Shown here: piece after piece, positions 35,494 through 44,646 of the stretch
Layout: every line of letters begins with the position of its first letter
Position numbering within the stretch: the first letter of the stretch is position 1
Source: Novipirellula artificiosorum
GTDB lineage: Bacteria > Planctomycetota > Planctomycetia > Pirellulales > Pirellulaceae
Assembly (NCBI RefSeq): GCF_007860135.1
Contig: NZ_SJPV01000013.1
Location: forward strand, 72,702-136,701
DNA length: 64,000 bases
Direction: 5' to 3'
Program-made: the position numbers and the translations under genes
Notes under the pieces: model-generated
Databases searched by the model: none
What the model was told of the DNA's origin: nothing
What the model saw: only the letters and a program-made list of their open reading frames with translations

Positions 35494-38268
35494 ATGAACC
35501 CACAACAACCGACACGCTCCCGCCTAGTTGCAATCCTGGCGGTATTCCTGGGGACGCTCGTCGCGAGCGGCTCCGCAGACGCGGCCGCAGAGATGGCTCG
35601 CGTCGAGGAACTTCGATGCGAGTATTGCACTGCCCCAGTGGGGATCGACGCCGTCAGTCCTCGGCTAAGTTGGCTGACACGAACCGACCAACGCGGCTGG
35701 CGGCAAACGGCCTACCAGATTCTTGTGGCAAGTAGCGAGGAGAATTTGGAGCGGGACCTCGGCGACCTGTGGGATAGTGACCGCACTGCGTCCGATCAAT
35801 CGATTCACGTTGCCTATCAAGGGTTGCCGCTTAAGTCATCAACCCGCTACTGGTGGAAAGTGCGCGTTTGGGACCAGGATGGCCAACCAAATGCGTGGAG
35901 CAAACCATCGGTATGGACGATGGGGCTGCTCAAGCCGGAGGACTGGAAAGGGAAGTGGATCGGGACGCCCCCAGTGACGGCCGAAAACGCACTGACCGTT
36001 GCGAAGGCTTGGAACGCTTCACCGACGATCCAATTCCGGCAGGATTTTCATATGGGGGAAGAGCCGACATCAGCCACCATTACTGTGAATTCGCCGGCGT
36101 ATTTCGAGCTGTATGTGAACGGCAAAAAAATCGGTAGGGATGTGCTCAGCCCGGCCGTATCCAAGCTGGACAAGCAGACTTTTTCGATCACTTATGACGT
36201 CCGTGAATACTTGGTGGCAGGTGATAACTGCGTTGGCCTTTGGCTTGGCGCCGGATGGGCCGACAGCATCATCGTGCGAGCGCAATTGGATGTGATCGTC
36301 GATGGCGAACCATTCGCCATCGGCTCCGACACCTCGTGGAAGACCAGAACGAGCGGTCGATACAAAATTGGCCAGTGGAAATGGGGTGATTTCGGTGGGG
36401 AATTGGTCGATGCCCGCCAAGTTGCTCCGGATTGGTGTCGGGCCGGACTGGATACGTCAGCATGGACAAGCGCGGTAGCGGCGACCAATGTTCTCCTCGG
36501 GCCGGCTCGCAATCAACTCTGTCCTCCCAACCGCATTGGTGATGAGATTCCCGCAGTATCTGTCACCTCCATCGGCGCCGGCCTCTACGAAATCGATTTC
36601 GGGAAAGCGCTGACTGGTTGGTTCCGCATGAAGATGCCGACGCTGCAATCTGGGACGACGGTGACCATGACTTTTGCGGACACGAAAAGCGACAGTCAGA
36701 AGAAGAAGCTTTCGAAGATTGGCGATAACGGTTGGTATCAGCATTTCAACCAGATCAGCAAGTTCGTTTCGGCCGGCGGGGAAGGTGAAGTATTTGAGAA
36801 CAAGTTCAACTTTGCCGCGTTCCGTTACGTGATCGTCGAAGGTCTTTCCTCGCTGCCGGCAAAGCGCAGTGTGAAGGCGATGCTGGTCGATAGCGACCTG
36901 GAACACACGGCTTCTTTTGAATGCTCGAAAGATCTTTTCAATCGTATTCACGAGGTGAATAAATGGACCCAGCAATGTCTGAATCTCGGCGGCTACTACG
37001 TGGATTGCCCGCACCGCGAGCGGATGGGCTACGGAGACGGGCAGGTGGCGACCGAAGGATTCATGACCAACTTCCGGGCCGACAGATTCTATCGTAAGTG
37101 GCTGACGGACTGGCGACTCCTCCAGAAACCCGATGGCGGGTTGCCCAACTCGGCGCCGTTTGGCAAGGGCGGCGGAGGGCCTGGCTGGGGAGGGTTGCTG
37201 TCCGCCATTGCCTGGCGACATTTCCTTTACTACGGCGACAAGTCCGTTCTAGAAGAAAATTACGATGCGATTCGCCGGTACGTCGAGCATTTGGAGACGA
37301 TCAGTCAGAGCAATGGCGATATTCTAACCGGCAAGACAGGCAAGTTCAGCTTCATCGGCGATTGGGTAGCGCCTCGCAGAGGGATGGATACCAACAATGC
37401 GCCGAGCCATGAAGCCCGCGAACTCTTCAATAACTGTTACCGCATCCAACAAATCGAACTACTCATACAAATGGCTCGCGTTCTGGAGAAGACCGACGAT
37501 GTCAATGACTACAACAACCGCGTTTCGGAGATCCGCTCCAAGGTTCACAAGGCATTCTATGACGTCGAGAAGCAGCAATACGTATTAGACGGCCAGGCCT
37601 ACTACGTCATGCCGTTGATGACCGGCGTGACCCCGGATGCAACTCGACCGCTGCTGCTTAAGAAGTTGGAAGAGAACATCCTCCTCAAGAACACAGGTCA
37701 TCTCGATACCGGCATGCTGGGCACGTACTTCATGATGGAGTACCTTCGCGACATCGGGCGCAGCGACTTGGTCTTTACGATGTTCAATCAGACCACATAT
37801 CCGGGATGGGGATACATGCTCCAGCAAGACGCTACAACGCTGTGGGAGCAGTGGAACGGTTACTGGTCTCAGGTCCATTCCTGTTTCACTTCACCCGACA
37901 ACTGGCTTTACCAGGGGGTGGCGGGCATCCAGGCCGATGCGTCTGCGCCCGGGTTCAAGAATGCCATTATCAAGCCCGATATCGTCGGCGACGTCACTTG
38001 GGTCAGGAGCCATTACGACTCCAATTACGGGAGATTTGTCAGCAACTGGCAGCTCGAAGGGGATCGATTGAAGATGCACGTGACCGTCCCCGCTAACGCG
38101 ACCGCTACGGTCTACGTGCCGGCAGGCGGCATGAACGACGTCAGCGAAAGCGGGCGCCCACTCGATCAGACACCGGGGGTCGAATTCCTACGCATTGAAG
38201 ACGGCAAGGTCGTGTTGCGCGTGGTGGCGGGAGTTTACTCATTCGAGGCACAAAAGAGTTCCAAGTGA
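35494..38268 (+). CDS. Glycoside hydrolase family 78 alpha-L-rhamnosidase
   Basis: 924 residues; signal peptide cleaved near GSADAAA. N-terminal beta domains include RVEELRCEYCTAPVGIDAVS, PRLSW and TRYWWKVRVWDQDGQ, the standard GH78 opening. The alpha/alpha barrel carries YVDCPHRERMGYGDGQ, in which D504, E509 and D515 keep the D-x4-E-x5-D spacing of known GH78 enzymes, and LWEQWNG with E785 as the expected base. The C-terminal PDIVGDVTWVRSHYDSNYGR and VPANATATVYVP complete it. It inverts to release alpha-L-rhamnose. Its TGA overlaps the ATG of the GH106 relic (TGATG), so the two rhamnosidase genes were probably one operon. Confidence 0.92.
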   Translation: MNPQQPTRSRLVAILAVFLGTLVASGSADAAAEMARVEELRCEYCTAPVGIDAVSPRLSWLTRTDQRGWRQTAYQILVASSEENLERDLGDLWDSDRTASDQSIHVAYQGLPLKSSTRYWWKVRVWDQDGQPNAWSKPSVWTMGLLKPEDWKGKWIGTPPVTAENALTVAKAWNASPTIQFRQDFHMGEEPTSATITVNSPAYFELYVNGKKIGRDVLSPAVSKLDKQTFSITYDVREYLVAGDNCVGLWLGAGWADSIIVRAQLDVIVDGEPFAIGSDTSWKTRTSGRYKIGQWKWGDFGGELVDARQVAPDWCRAGLDTSAWTSAVAATNVLLGPARNQLCPPNRIGDEIPAVSVTSIGAGLYEIDFGKALTGWFRMKMPTLQSGTTVTMTFADTKSDSQKKKLSKIGDNGWYQHFNQISKFVSAGGEGEVFENKFNFAAFRYVIVEGLSSLPAKRSVKAMLVDSDLEHTASFECSKDLFNRIHEVNKWTQQCLNLGGYYVDCPHRERMGYGDGQVATEGFMTNFRADRFYRKWLTDWRLLQKPDGGLPNSAPFGKGGGGPGWGGLLSAIAWRHFLYYGDKSVLEENYDAIRRYVEHLETISQSNGDILTGKTGKFSFIGDWVAPRRGMDTNNAPSHEARELFNNCYRIQQIELLIQMARVLEKTDDVNDYNNRVSEIRSKVHKAFYDVEKQQYVLDGQAYYVMPLMTGVTPDATRPLLLKKLEENILLKNTGHLDTGMLGTYFMMEYLRDIGRSDLVFTMFNQTTYPGWGYMLQQDATTLWEQWNGYWSQVHSCFTSPDNWLYQGVAGIQADASAPGFKNAIIKPDIVGDVTWVRSHYDSNYGRFVSNWQLEGDRLKMHVTVPANATATVYVPAGGMNDVSESGRPLDQTPGVEFLRIEDGKVVLRVVAGVYSFEAQKSSK

Positions 38269-38636
38269 TGCGAATCCTAATAGCGTTGACGGTTTTATCG
38301 TTAGTCCTTGTGCTGAAGCCCACTTGCGCAGGCGAGTTGGAGGATGGCTTCCGCGTTCCGCCAGCTACCGCATAACCTTGGGTTTTCTGGTTTTGGATTA
38401 ACGGCAACATCAGCAAAGCCGGGATCACCAAGGCCCTGGAGGAAATAGACTCCTACCGAGATATCGCTGTCTTTGCCGTGTCAAAACGCTTTCGCGACGG
38501 GCGAATCTATGTCACCATCGAAGCAATGAAAAAAGTGGCTCATCCGGCGGAAGCGTGCGCAGGAGGTTTTCGAGGCATCTCTCCGGTGTCCCATCATTGC
38601 TGGCAGGAGCTATTTTCACTTGTTATCGTGCAGTAG
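38268..38636 (+). pseudogene. GH106 alpha-L-rhamnosidase relic
   Basis: The frame begins at ATG 38268 with a signal peptide (LIALTVLSLVLVLKPTCA) and GFRVPPATA, then an in-frame TAA, then PWVFWFWINGNISKAGITKA, the diagnostic N-terminus of GH106 enzymes. It then jumps to DSYRDIAVFAV and ends at TAG 38634. Both the premature TAA and the missing catalytic domain show it is dead. The overlap with the GH78 stop implies co-transcription of two rhamnosidase families in the ancestor. Confidence 0.6.
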
Positions 38637-39064
38637 TTGCCGGGAGAAACGGAGTCGAGCTCTGCAGAGGTGCAACTTGACAAGGGATATCCCGGTCGAC
38701 GGTGCGCCAAGGGTGCTACCGGTTCCCGGCGGACGACCGAGCCAACGAGCTCCGTGCCCGTCTGCGAATCATCGCGGCGAGGTTCTTCTGAATCTGCCAC
38801 TCGCGCCTGCATGGGCGATGGCGCAGTGTTGCACATTGACATGCGGTGCGCCGGTAAAACCTGATCAAATTGCTGCAATCCAGAGCAGTCCTCCATGAGG
38901 ACGTGGCATTCTGGGTCGGCAAGTCCAAAGAGTTGCTTGATGAACTCGACAGGCAATCCAAAAAGGCACATCACCAGACGACTTCGAATCGTGAAACAGA
39001 CGGCAATGCGCGCGTAGACGAAAACCCCTACAAACCCCCGGCGGCAGGAGCTTCATCCAATTGA
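38637..39064 (+). pseudogene. Decayed gene with several stops, ending in ENPYKPP
   Basis: One frame reads protein-like (ANELRARLRIIAARFF; SRAVLHEDVAFWVGKSKELL; DELDRQSKKAH) but is interrupted by at least three stops between 38790 and 38870. The last part is open as a 64-codon ORF (38870-39064) ending NPYKPPAAGASS, a tail style common in small Pirellulaceae proteins. Function unknown. Confidence 0.4.
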
Positions 39065-39133
39065 CAGATGTACCGCGCCCTAGTGACTCGTCCCTTTAGC
39101 CGTTGTAACTATGGCGTTCACTGGTACTCAAAA

Positions 39134-39403
39134 TCAAAGCTGCTCGCCGCAGTTCGGGCAAGTGCTGTGCACCCGAAAAGACTTCAAGCGGACCCTGTGT
39201 CTACAGGCCGGACATGGACGTCCCCCGCCTTTGAGATTCCACACGATCTCTTCGATGACGTAAGCGGCGCCCACGCAAAAAGCTAACACCAACCCAACAT
39301 ACCAGGGAACGGTTCCCTTGACGAAATTCTGCAAACAGCCGTACGCGATCGCGAGAAGGATCGGCGCGACAGCGTGTTTCCATTTGCGATATCGCCACCA
39401 CAT
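39134..39403 (-). CDS. Small membrane protein with C-terminal zinc ribbon
   Basis: 89 residues. Two hydrophobic helices (VAPILLAIAYGCLQNFV; VGLVLAFCVGAAYVIEEIVW) are followed by a cytosolic ribbon with CPAC, 14 residues, CPNC: four cysteines for one zinc. No family name comes to mind. It stands alone, with no overlap with neighbouring ORFs. Confidence 0.55.
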   Translation of the reverse strand: MWWRYRKWKHAVAPILLAIAYGCLQNFVKGTVPWYVGLVLAFCVGAAYVIEEIVWNLKGGGRPCPACRHRVRLKSFRVHSTCPNCGEQL

Positions 39404-39648
39404 ATTCTTATCCTCGTCCTAACGTTCTTAACTTCGCCTTAACCTTGCTCCGAGATGAAGCAAAGAAGCGGCGGGCTTGCCGGGTACCGCGTTGAATTGT
39501 ACGAAGTAATCGGTAGCCTAGTTCGTGCATCCAGAACCGATTTCATTCATCCCGTCAAGCAGTTTCATATTTTGGTGTCAGTCCAACGCGCCTCGCACCC
39601 TGAGGCAATCGGCCATGCCACAACGTCATCTTTGTTTTGGAGATCTTG

Positions 39649-40221
39649 ATGAGACCCACTCACGCAATCATGTTCCTAGTCTTTGTCTGTTGGGCAAGCG
39701 GCAGAGCCCATGCCAACGAGACCTGGGAAGACCATCCTCCGTGGCTAGGAACTTGGCACGCGAATCCTGAAGTCGCCCGAATCCTGGGATTTACACAAGC
39801 GGGCCCCGTTGAAAGGGAAAAGCTGCAGATCGAGTTCTTCGTGTCCCGGGATGCCGCGATCGCGGTGGCCGGAAAGGAAATCATCCAGCGAGTGGAGTCC
39901 AATTTCTCGGATCGGATGGGGGGCAGGCACCAAATCATTGCCGCCGGGCAATGGAAATACGAAGAAAAATTCATGGTCGACTCCTTGTGTTTTGTGACTC
40001 AGATTCAGGGGGCCAGATTTCTGTGGTTTGGTGACCCGAGCGTTAGCTTGAACGGTGCTGAAATCAGCTTTGTTCGCGGAGTGGATCCGGAGCACGATTT
40101 GCTCGTGCTTGATTCGCACCTGCCCAGCTTCATCAAGAAACGGTTACCTCGCACGAAACAGACGGCAGGACTCGTCAAGGCGGTCGGTTACCAGCGAAAA
40201 AACCCCGAGGCAGAGAAGTAG
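39649..40221 (+). CDS. Exported hypothetical protein
   Basis: 190 residues. ATG 39649 follows GGAG by six bases. Signal peptide (AIMFLVFVCWASGRAHA), then WLGTWHANPEVARILGF, KLQIEFFVSRDAAIAVAGKE, YEEKFMVDSLCFVTQIQGAR and a basic C-terminus (SFIKKRLPRTKQT). The fold looks like a small beta barrel of the lipocalin-like, fatty-acid-binding kind (sheet of alternating strands, conserved GTWH opening), but this is a guess. No operon partner. Confidence 0.55.
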   Translation: MRPTHAIMFLVFVCWASGRAHANETWEDHPPWLGTWHANPEVARILGFTQAGPVEREKLQIEFFVSRDAAIAVAGKEIIQRVESNFSDRMGGRHQIIAAGQWKYEEKFMVDSLCFVTQIQGARFLWFGDPSVSLNGAEISFVRGVDPEHDLLVLDSHLPSFIKKRLPRTKQTAGLVKAVGYQRKNPEAEK

Positions 40222-40319
40222 TCGAGGCCGCCTCTGACGAGTTTGAGACTCTTGCGAGCCGGGAGACGCTCGCGAACGAGGCTTCATCAACCCGATCGTT
40301 GAACGGAACACCTACATGA

Positions 40320-40516
40320 TTGACTGCAAGATGTCCAAGCAATGGCATCCGGTTTTCTTGACGTTACTGGCTGTCGTGGCATCATTGGTTCGCGACGCTG
40401 ACGGCGATGATTCGACGAAAACACGAATCAAGATCGATCGGGAGACGACTTTTTTGACAGGCTCGCTACGAACCGATGGCTCGGTCGACTACGCGGCGCG
40501 CATCAACGCGCGATAA
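40320..40516 (+). pseudogene. N-terminus of an exported planctomycete protein, truncated
   Basis: 66 codons: signal peptide (PVFLTLLAVVASLVRDADG) and RIKIDRETTFLTGSLRTDGS then VDYAARINAR. The ETTF-x-TGPL-x-DGTVDY opening belongs to long exported planctomycete proteins, so only the first part remains. It runs directly into the truncated PhoH gene on the opposite strand; the two stops overlap. Confidence 0.55.
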
Positions 40517-41000
40517 TCGTCTTGACTTCGTGAGGCGTCAAGTTTTGTGCCTCGTCGATGATGAAGTACAGGTTTTGCAGACTGCGCCCGCGAATGTAGG
40601 ACAGCGGTGTGATCACCAGTTGTTTTTCCTCCAGTATTTTGTCAAGCGCTTCGGCTTTCTTTTCGGTTCCGCGGAACTGATGGCGAATCACGTTCAAGTT
40701 GTCGAACAGGGGCTGCATGTAGGGATCGAGCTTTGCATTGATGTCGCCAGGTAAGAAGCCAAGGTCATGATTGCTCAATGGAACGATCGGTCGAGCAAGG
40801 AGAATCTGTTGGTATTTGGAACGCGTTTCCAATGCTGCCGCAAGCGCCAGCAGGGTTTTCCCGGTTCCCGCTTTGCCTGCCAATGTAACGAACTTGACAT
40901 CATCATCCATCAAAGCGCGAAGTGCAAATTTTTGTTCCGCGTTTCGAGGGCCAATCGAGTCGGTTAAACGCAATGGTGATGATCGCTTCTGATATGTCAC
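40503..41000 (-). pseudogene. PhoH-like ATPase relic, truncated at both ends
   Basis: 165 codons matching the middle of PIN-PhoH ATPases: GPRNAEQKFALRALMDDDVK, TLAGKAGTGKTLLALAAAL (Walker A), ILLARPIVPLSNHDLGFLPG, YFIIDEAQNLTPHEVKTIIA (Walker B). The N-terminal PIN domain is missing and the sequence stops right after the Walker B helix, where the homologues continue with sensor motifs. It lies just upstream of the plcP operon in opposite orientation. Confidence 0.75.
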
Positions 41001-41180
41001 CGCGTGACCTCTGATGCCGTCAAGTTGCTAACGCAAACTACCGGCAATATTCGTTCAATTCGCTCCAGCGGTTAACAGGATATACACATCGCTCGGCTAC
41101 ACTTCATCCGATCAAAATTGGTCGGGACTTGGATTAGACAGTGTGAATCGTTCACTCACTCAAACCAGTAGGACGCTGAC

Positions 41181-42074
41181 ATGGATAACGCCGAGAAGTC
41201 GCCCGTCCGGACTCTGCTGATTAGCGACGTTCACCTGGGCTGCAAACACTCGCAGTCCAGAGAATTTCTTCATTTTCTGCGCGGTTATGTCCCCGACAAA
41301 CTCTATATCGTCGGTGACTTTATTGACACCTGGAAAATCAACTCCGGCTGGCATTGGTCGGACGAATGCGATCAGATCATCGCTCACCTTGTGGGTCTGG
41401 CGCAAGCGGGAACAAGAATCTTCTACGTGCCGGGCAACCACGATTGTTTCCTCAGGAACTGTGCGTTTTACGAAATGCTCCCTCGGGGCTTTCCGCATTT
41501 CGAGGTGGCCAATGAATTCATTCTTGAAACAGTCCGCGGCTGGAAATTACTGGTTACCCACGGTGACCTGTTCGACATCTTTGAAACCCGTTTGCAGTGG
41601 ATTTCCAAGGCAATCACTCCCTTTTATGACACTTGCCTGAGTCTGAACTGGTGGTTCCATCGGTGGTTACTGGGTGAGCAAGAGAACCCGTATGGCGTTT
41701 GCTCGGTCATGAAGAATCGCGTCAAGCGAGGTGTGAGATTCATTAGCCAGTTCGAATCGAAAATACAGCAGCACGCTCGCCAGCGCGAGTGTGAAGGAGT
41801 TATCTGCGGTCACATTCATACGCCCGACATCGTGCAATCCGATTCGATGCTCTATTTCAACACGGGCGATTGGGTTGAAAACTGCACCGGTCTGGTCGAG
41901 CATCACGATGGCCGGCTGGAGTTGACTTCGAGATACTCGCACCACCGGCAGCTTGATCTCGGAGATCGGCGTGACGCCGGCAAAGAGTGGGAGGGATTCG
42001 CAGCGCAGGACAAAGATCTTTCCTGCCAAGTCTCACTCACCGCGGCAAGCGATCTCACAGAGTTTGCCGCTTAG
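41181..42074 (+). CDS. plcP: PlcP-like metallophosphoesterase (phospholipase C for lipid remodelling)
   Basis: 297 residues of the calcineurin-like family: SDVHLG (D16, H18), GDFIDTW (D47), PGNHD (N86, H87), THGD (H127) and CGHIH (H211, H213) form the two-metal centre. The end, NTGDWVENCTGLVEHHDGR, is characteristic of the LpxH-like branch that includes PlcP, which cleaves phospholipid head groups to give diacylglycerol during phosphate starvation. Database pipelines usually call it UDP-2,3-diacylglucosamine diphosphatase. The choice of PlcP rests on the two genes downstream, btaA and btaB, which use diacylglycerol. The gap to btaA is about 26-35 nt. Confidence 0.75.
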   Translation: MDNAEKSPVRTLLISDVHLGCKHSQSREFLHFLRGYVPDKLYIVGDFIDTWKINSGWHWSDECDQIIAHLVGLAQAGTRIFYVPGNHDCFLRNCAFYEMLPRGFPHFEVANEFILETVRGWKLLVTHGDLFDIFETRLQWISKAITPFYDTCLSLNWWFHRWLLGEQENPYGVCSVMKNRVKRGVRFISQFESKIQQHARQRECEGVICGHIHTPDIVQSDSMLYFNTGDWVENCTGLVEHHDGRLELTSRYSHHRQLDLGDRRDAGKEWEGFAAQDKDLSCQVSLTAASDLTEFAA

Positions 42075-42109
42075 CTCTTCCTTGCCCTCAATTATCCTGG
42101 ATGCCTTCG

Positions 42110-43315
42110 ATGGTCAGACAATGGGTTGGTCAAAAGTGCTTCTCCTACGTGCACAAGAAAAACCTGGTTTACAACACGTGCTGGGAAGATCCGAAACTAG
42201 ACCGCGAAGCACTCCAATTGGGTAGCGACGATAACGTGCTGGTGATCACATCGGCTGGCTGTAACGCACTGGATTACGCGATCGAGGCACCCGAGCATGT
42301 TTTTGCGGTCGACATGAATCCCTTGCAGAATGCACTCTTGGAGTTGAAGATCGCCGCCATTCGCAGTCTCACGTTTGAGGACTTCTTTCGCGTTTTCGGA
42401 CTCGGTTTCCACCATCAATGGCCCGCGCTCTATCACGATGTTGTCCGCCGGCAGTTGCAACCGACGTACCAGCGGGTGTGGGATCGCCGCATCGGATTCT
42501 TCGACGGCTCGGGACCGCGCAAGAGTTTCTATTATCGGGGTACGGCTGGCTTTTTCGCTTGGGTGATAAGCGGATACATCAATCGATCGCCCGCGATTCG
42601 CGAAGCGATCGAGGAAATCCTGGCCACCAAGACGATTCAGCAGCAGCAAGAGGTTTATGACGCCAGAAACGTCAATGACTTGCTCTGGCGAAAGCCGCTC
42701 CGCTGGCTCCTGCAACGCGATGCCACGCTCGCCATGCTGGGTGTTCCCCGCAGCCAGCGAAAGCAGATTGATCGCATCTATCCGGGTGGTATCGTCCGAT
42801 TCATCCAAGATCGTATTGAGGCTGTGTTTAAGAAGATTCCTTTGCATGATAACTACTTCTGGCGCGTCTATCTGACGGGTCAGTACACGCCGGAGTGTTG
42901 TCCCGAGTATCTCAAGGCGGACAGTTTTCAGGCGCTCAAGGACGGGTTGGTCGATCGGGTCACAACCCACAGCAATACCGTGCAAGGCTTTCTCGCTGGT
43001 CATCGCGGTAGCATTTCGCGATTCGTGCTGCTGGACCACATGGACTGGATGTACGACCAGTATCCTGATCTGTTGGAAGCCGAATGGCAAAGCATCATCA
43101 ACCGCGCTTCCCCGCAGTCGCGGGTCCTGTGGCGCAGTGCAGCACTCCAGGTCGACTTTGTGAATCCACTGACCGTTCTGGCAGATGGAAAAGAAGTGCA
43201 GATCGGCGAGTTGCTCCGATATCATCCTGAGATGGCTGCGGATCTGCACGCTCGGGATCGCGTTCATACGTACGGCAGCTTTTACATCGCGGACCTCGCG
43301 GGGGTTGCGGCATGA
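42110..43315 (+). CDS. btaA: S-adenosylmethionine:diacylglycerol 3-amino-3-carboxypropyltransferase BtaA
   Basis: About 401 residues of the DUF3419/BtaA family. The N-terminal VHKKNLVYNTCWEDPKLDRE is the family hallmark; VLVITSAGCNALDYAIEAPE and VFAVDMNPLQNALLELK form the SAM-binding region; HDNYFWRVYLTGQYTPECCPEY follows. BtaA moves the aminocarboxypropyl group of SAM onto diacylglycerol, making diacylglyceryl-homoserine, at the inner membrane. The frame is open from 41987, overlapping plcP, but homology starts near the ATGs at 42101 and 42110. Its stop overlaps the btaB ATG (ATGA at 43312). Confidence 0.85.
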   Translation: MVRQWVGQKCFSYVHKKNLVYNTCWEDPKLDREALQLGSDDNVLVITSAGCNALDYAIEAPEHVFAVDMNPLQNALLELKIAAIRSLTFEDFFRVFGLGFHHQWPALYHDVVRRQLQPTYQRVWDRRIGFFDGSGPRKSFYYRGTAGFFAWVISGYINRSPAIREAIEEILATKTIQQQQEVYDARNVNDLLWRKPLRWLLQRDATLAMLGVPRSQRKQIDRIYPGGIVRFIQDRIEAVFKKIPLHDNYFWRVYLTGQYTPECCPEYLKADSFQALKDGLVDRVTTHSNTVQGFLAGHRGSISRFVLLDHMDWMYDQYPDLLEAEWQSIINRASPQSRVLWRSAALQVDFVNPLTVLADGKEVQIGELLRYHPEMAADLHARDRVHTYGSFYIADLAGVAA

Positions 43316-44088
43316 GCGATCCGATCCCCTCCAGTTCGCCACCCAAGTCGCTCCGTAGCGATCTGCAGGTGCTTCGGCACTTATTGTTTCATCCGATCCG
43401 TGGCGAAACCCATGCGGAACGATTGGAATCGTTTTACGGCGGACAGGCGGAGAATTACGACTCGTTTCGTGCCCGGATGCTCCACGGTCGGCGAGAATTG
43501 ATCAGAAGCATTGACTTTCCAAGCAATGGCATTTGGGTCGATCTAGGGGCGGGTACCGGTGAAAACGTCGTCCTGGCTGGAGAGGCTGCTCATTCATTAA
43601 GCGAGATTCATCTGGTCGATCTTTCGTCTTCACTACTGGAAATTGCCTCGCAACGAATCAAGCAAGCGGGCCTGGAAGGCGTCCGCATTCATCTGGCAGA
43701 CGCCACTCAATTTGACTTGCCGCCGGACAGCGTAGACGTGGTCACGTTCTCGTACTCGTTGACAATGATCCCGGATTGGTTCGAGGCCATCGCCGTCGCG
43801 GAAAGTTTGTTGAGGCCGGGTGGGATCATTGCGGTTACCGACTTTTACGTCTCTCGCAAGTATGCCCAAGAGGGGTCTCGACAACACGGTTGGCTTCGCC
43901 GTGCGTTTTGGACGCATTGGTTTGCGGCGGACAATGTCTTTCTCAGCGGCGATCACATCCCACTGCTACACCGTCGCTTTGAAGTGGAGCAGTTCAAGGA
44001 ACAGCTAGGCAAAGTTCCTTACCTGCCGCTGCTGCGTGCTCCGCATTACCGGTTCGTTGGACGAAAACCACCGCGCCCCGATCTGTAG
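43312..44088 (+). CDS. btaB: BtaB-like N-methyltransferase
   Basis: 258 residues, class I SAM methyltransferase: WVDLGAGTGENVVLAGEAAH (motif I), IHLVDLSSSLLEIASQRIKQ, VDVVTFSYSLTMIPDW and LLRPGGIIAVTDFYVSR. Coupled by ATGA to btaA. BtaB methylates the homoserine nitrogen three times, giving the betaine lipid DGTS. The opening, SFYGGQAENYDSFRARMLHG, is typical of BtaB-type proteins. The assignment leans on position. Confidence 0.85.
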   Translation: MSDPIPSSSPPKSLRSDLQVLRHLLFHPIRGETHAERLESFYGGQAENYDSFRARMLHGRRELIRSIDFPSNGIWVDLGAGTGENVVLAGEAAHSLSEIHLVDLSSSLLEIASQRIKQAGLEGVRIHLADATQFDLPPDSVDVVTFSYSLTMIPDWFEAIAVAESLLRPGGIIAVTDFYVSRKYAQEGSRQHGWLRRAFWTHWFAADNVFLSGDHIPLLHRRFEVEQFKEQLGKVPYLPLLRAPHYRFVGRKPPRPDL

Positions 44089-44426
44089 CCGTTGAATGCC
44101 TGCTCAATCGCTTGCCTCCCCAGACTTTGCGATTCACCACAGACGGTCGAATCGCTTGCTCGCCTCGCCAGTTCGTTGCATCGGCACCGGGATAGCGAAG
44201 GAACGACCGCCTGAAATTGGTGTCAGCCGTCGCGTGTATTACGACACCGAATTCCAGCATTGATCGCTCGCTTCAAGGGGACCAGTGTGGCAGCCAAAAC
44301 GGGCTCCACCCGAATGGTGGTAGCCAAAGGCGATGGGGGCTTACTTGAGGGGCCGAAATCGGTTTGTTGGAGTGCTTTTCTAGCTCTCTCAACTGGCCGG
44401 CTTCGGAGGAACCTTAGGTGCTCAAC
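44089..44426. other. Gene-free stretch next to IS21 fragment
   Basis: No supported gene. It may hold part of an insertion-sequence end, since an istA start follows, but I cannot define a terminal inverted repeat. Confidence 0.3.
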
Positions 44427-44546
44427 ATGGAACAGTTTGAACTCATTCGACGCATGGTCTACGTCGATGGGCTTTCCCAACGGGAAGTGGCTCGGATCAC
44501 GGCAATGCAATCTTCGTCATCGATAGAAACCACTCCGAATGATTAA
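44427..44546 (+). pseudogene. IS21-type transposase (istA) N-terminal fragment
   Basis: 40 codons beginning MEQFELIRRMVYVDGLSQRE then VARI, the N-terminal HTH of IstA transposases, which diverges after about 24 residues and stops. No istB or rest of istA is present. Confidence 0.6.
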
Positions 44547-44646
44547 ATCGAGCCGCTCCCCATTCGATCTCGGTAAATGAACCGAACGTAGACGTGACCA
44601 TTCTGAACATCCGTTTTGGGCCGACTGCAATCTGCGCCGCCCAACG

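Noticed and set aside
42197..43342. 381-residue minus-strand ORF opposite btaA
   Set aside because: Shadow of btaA, which has the diagnostic YNTCWEDP motif.
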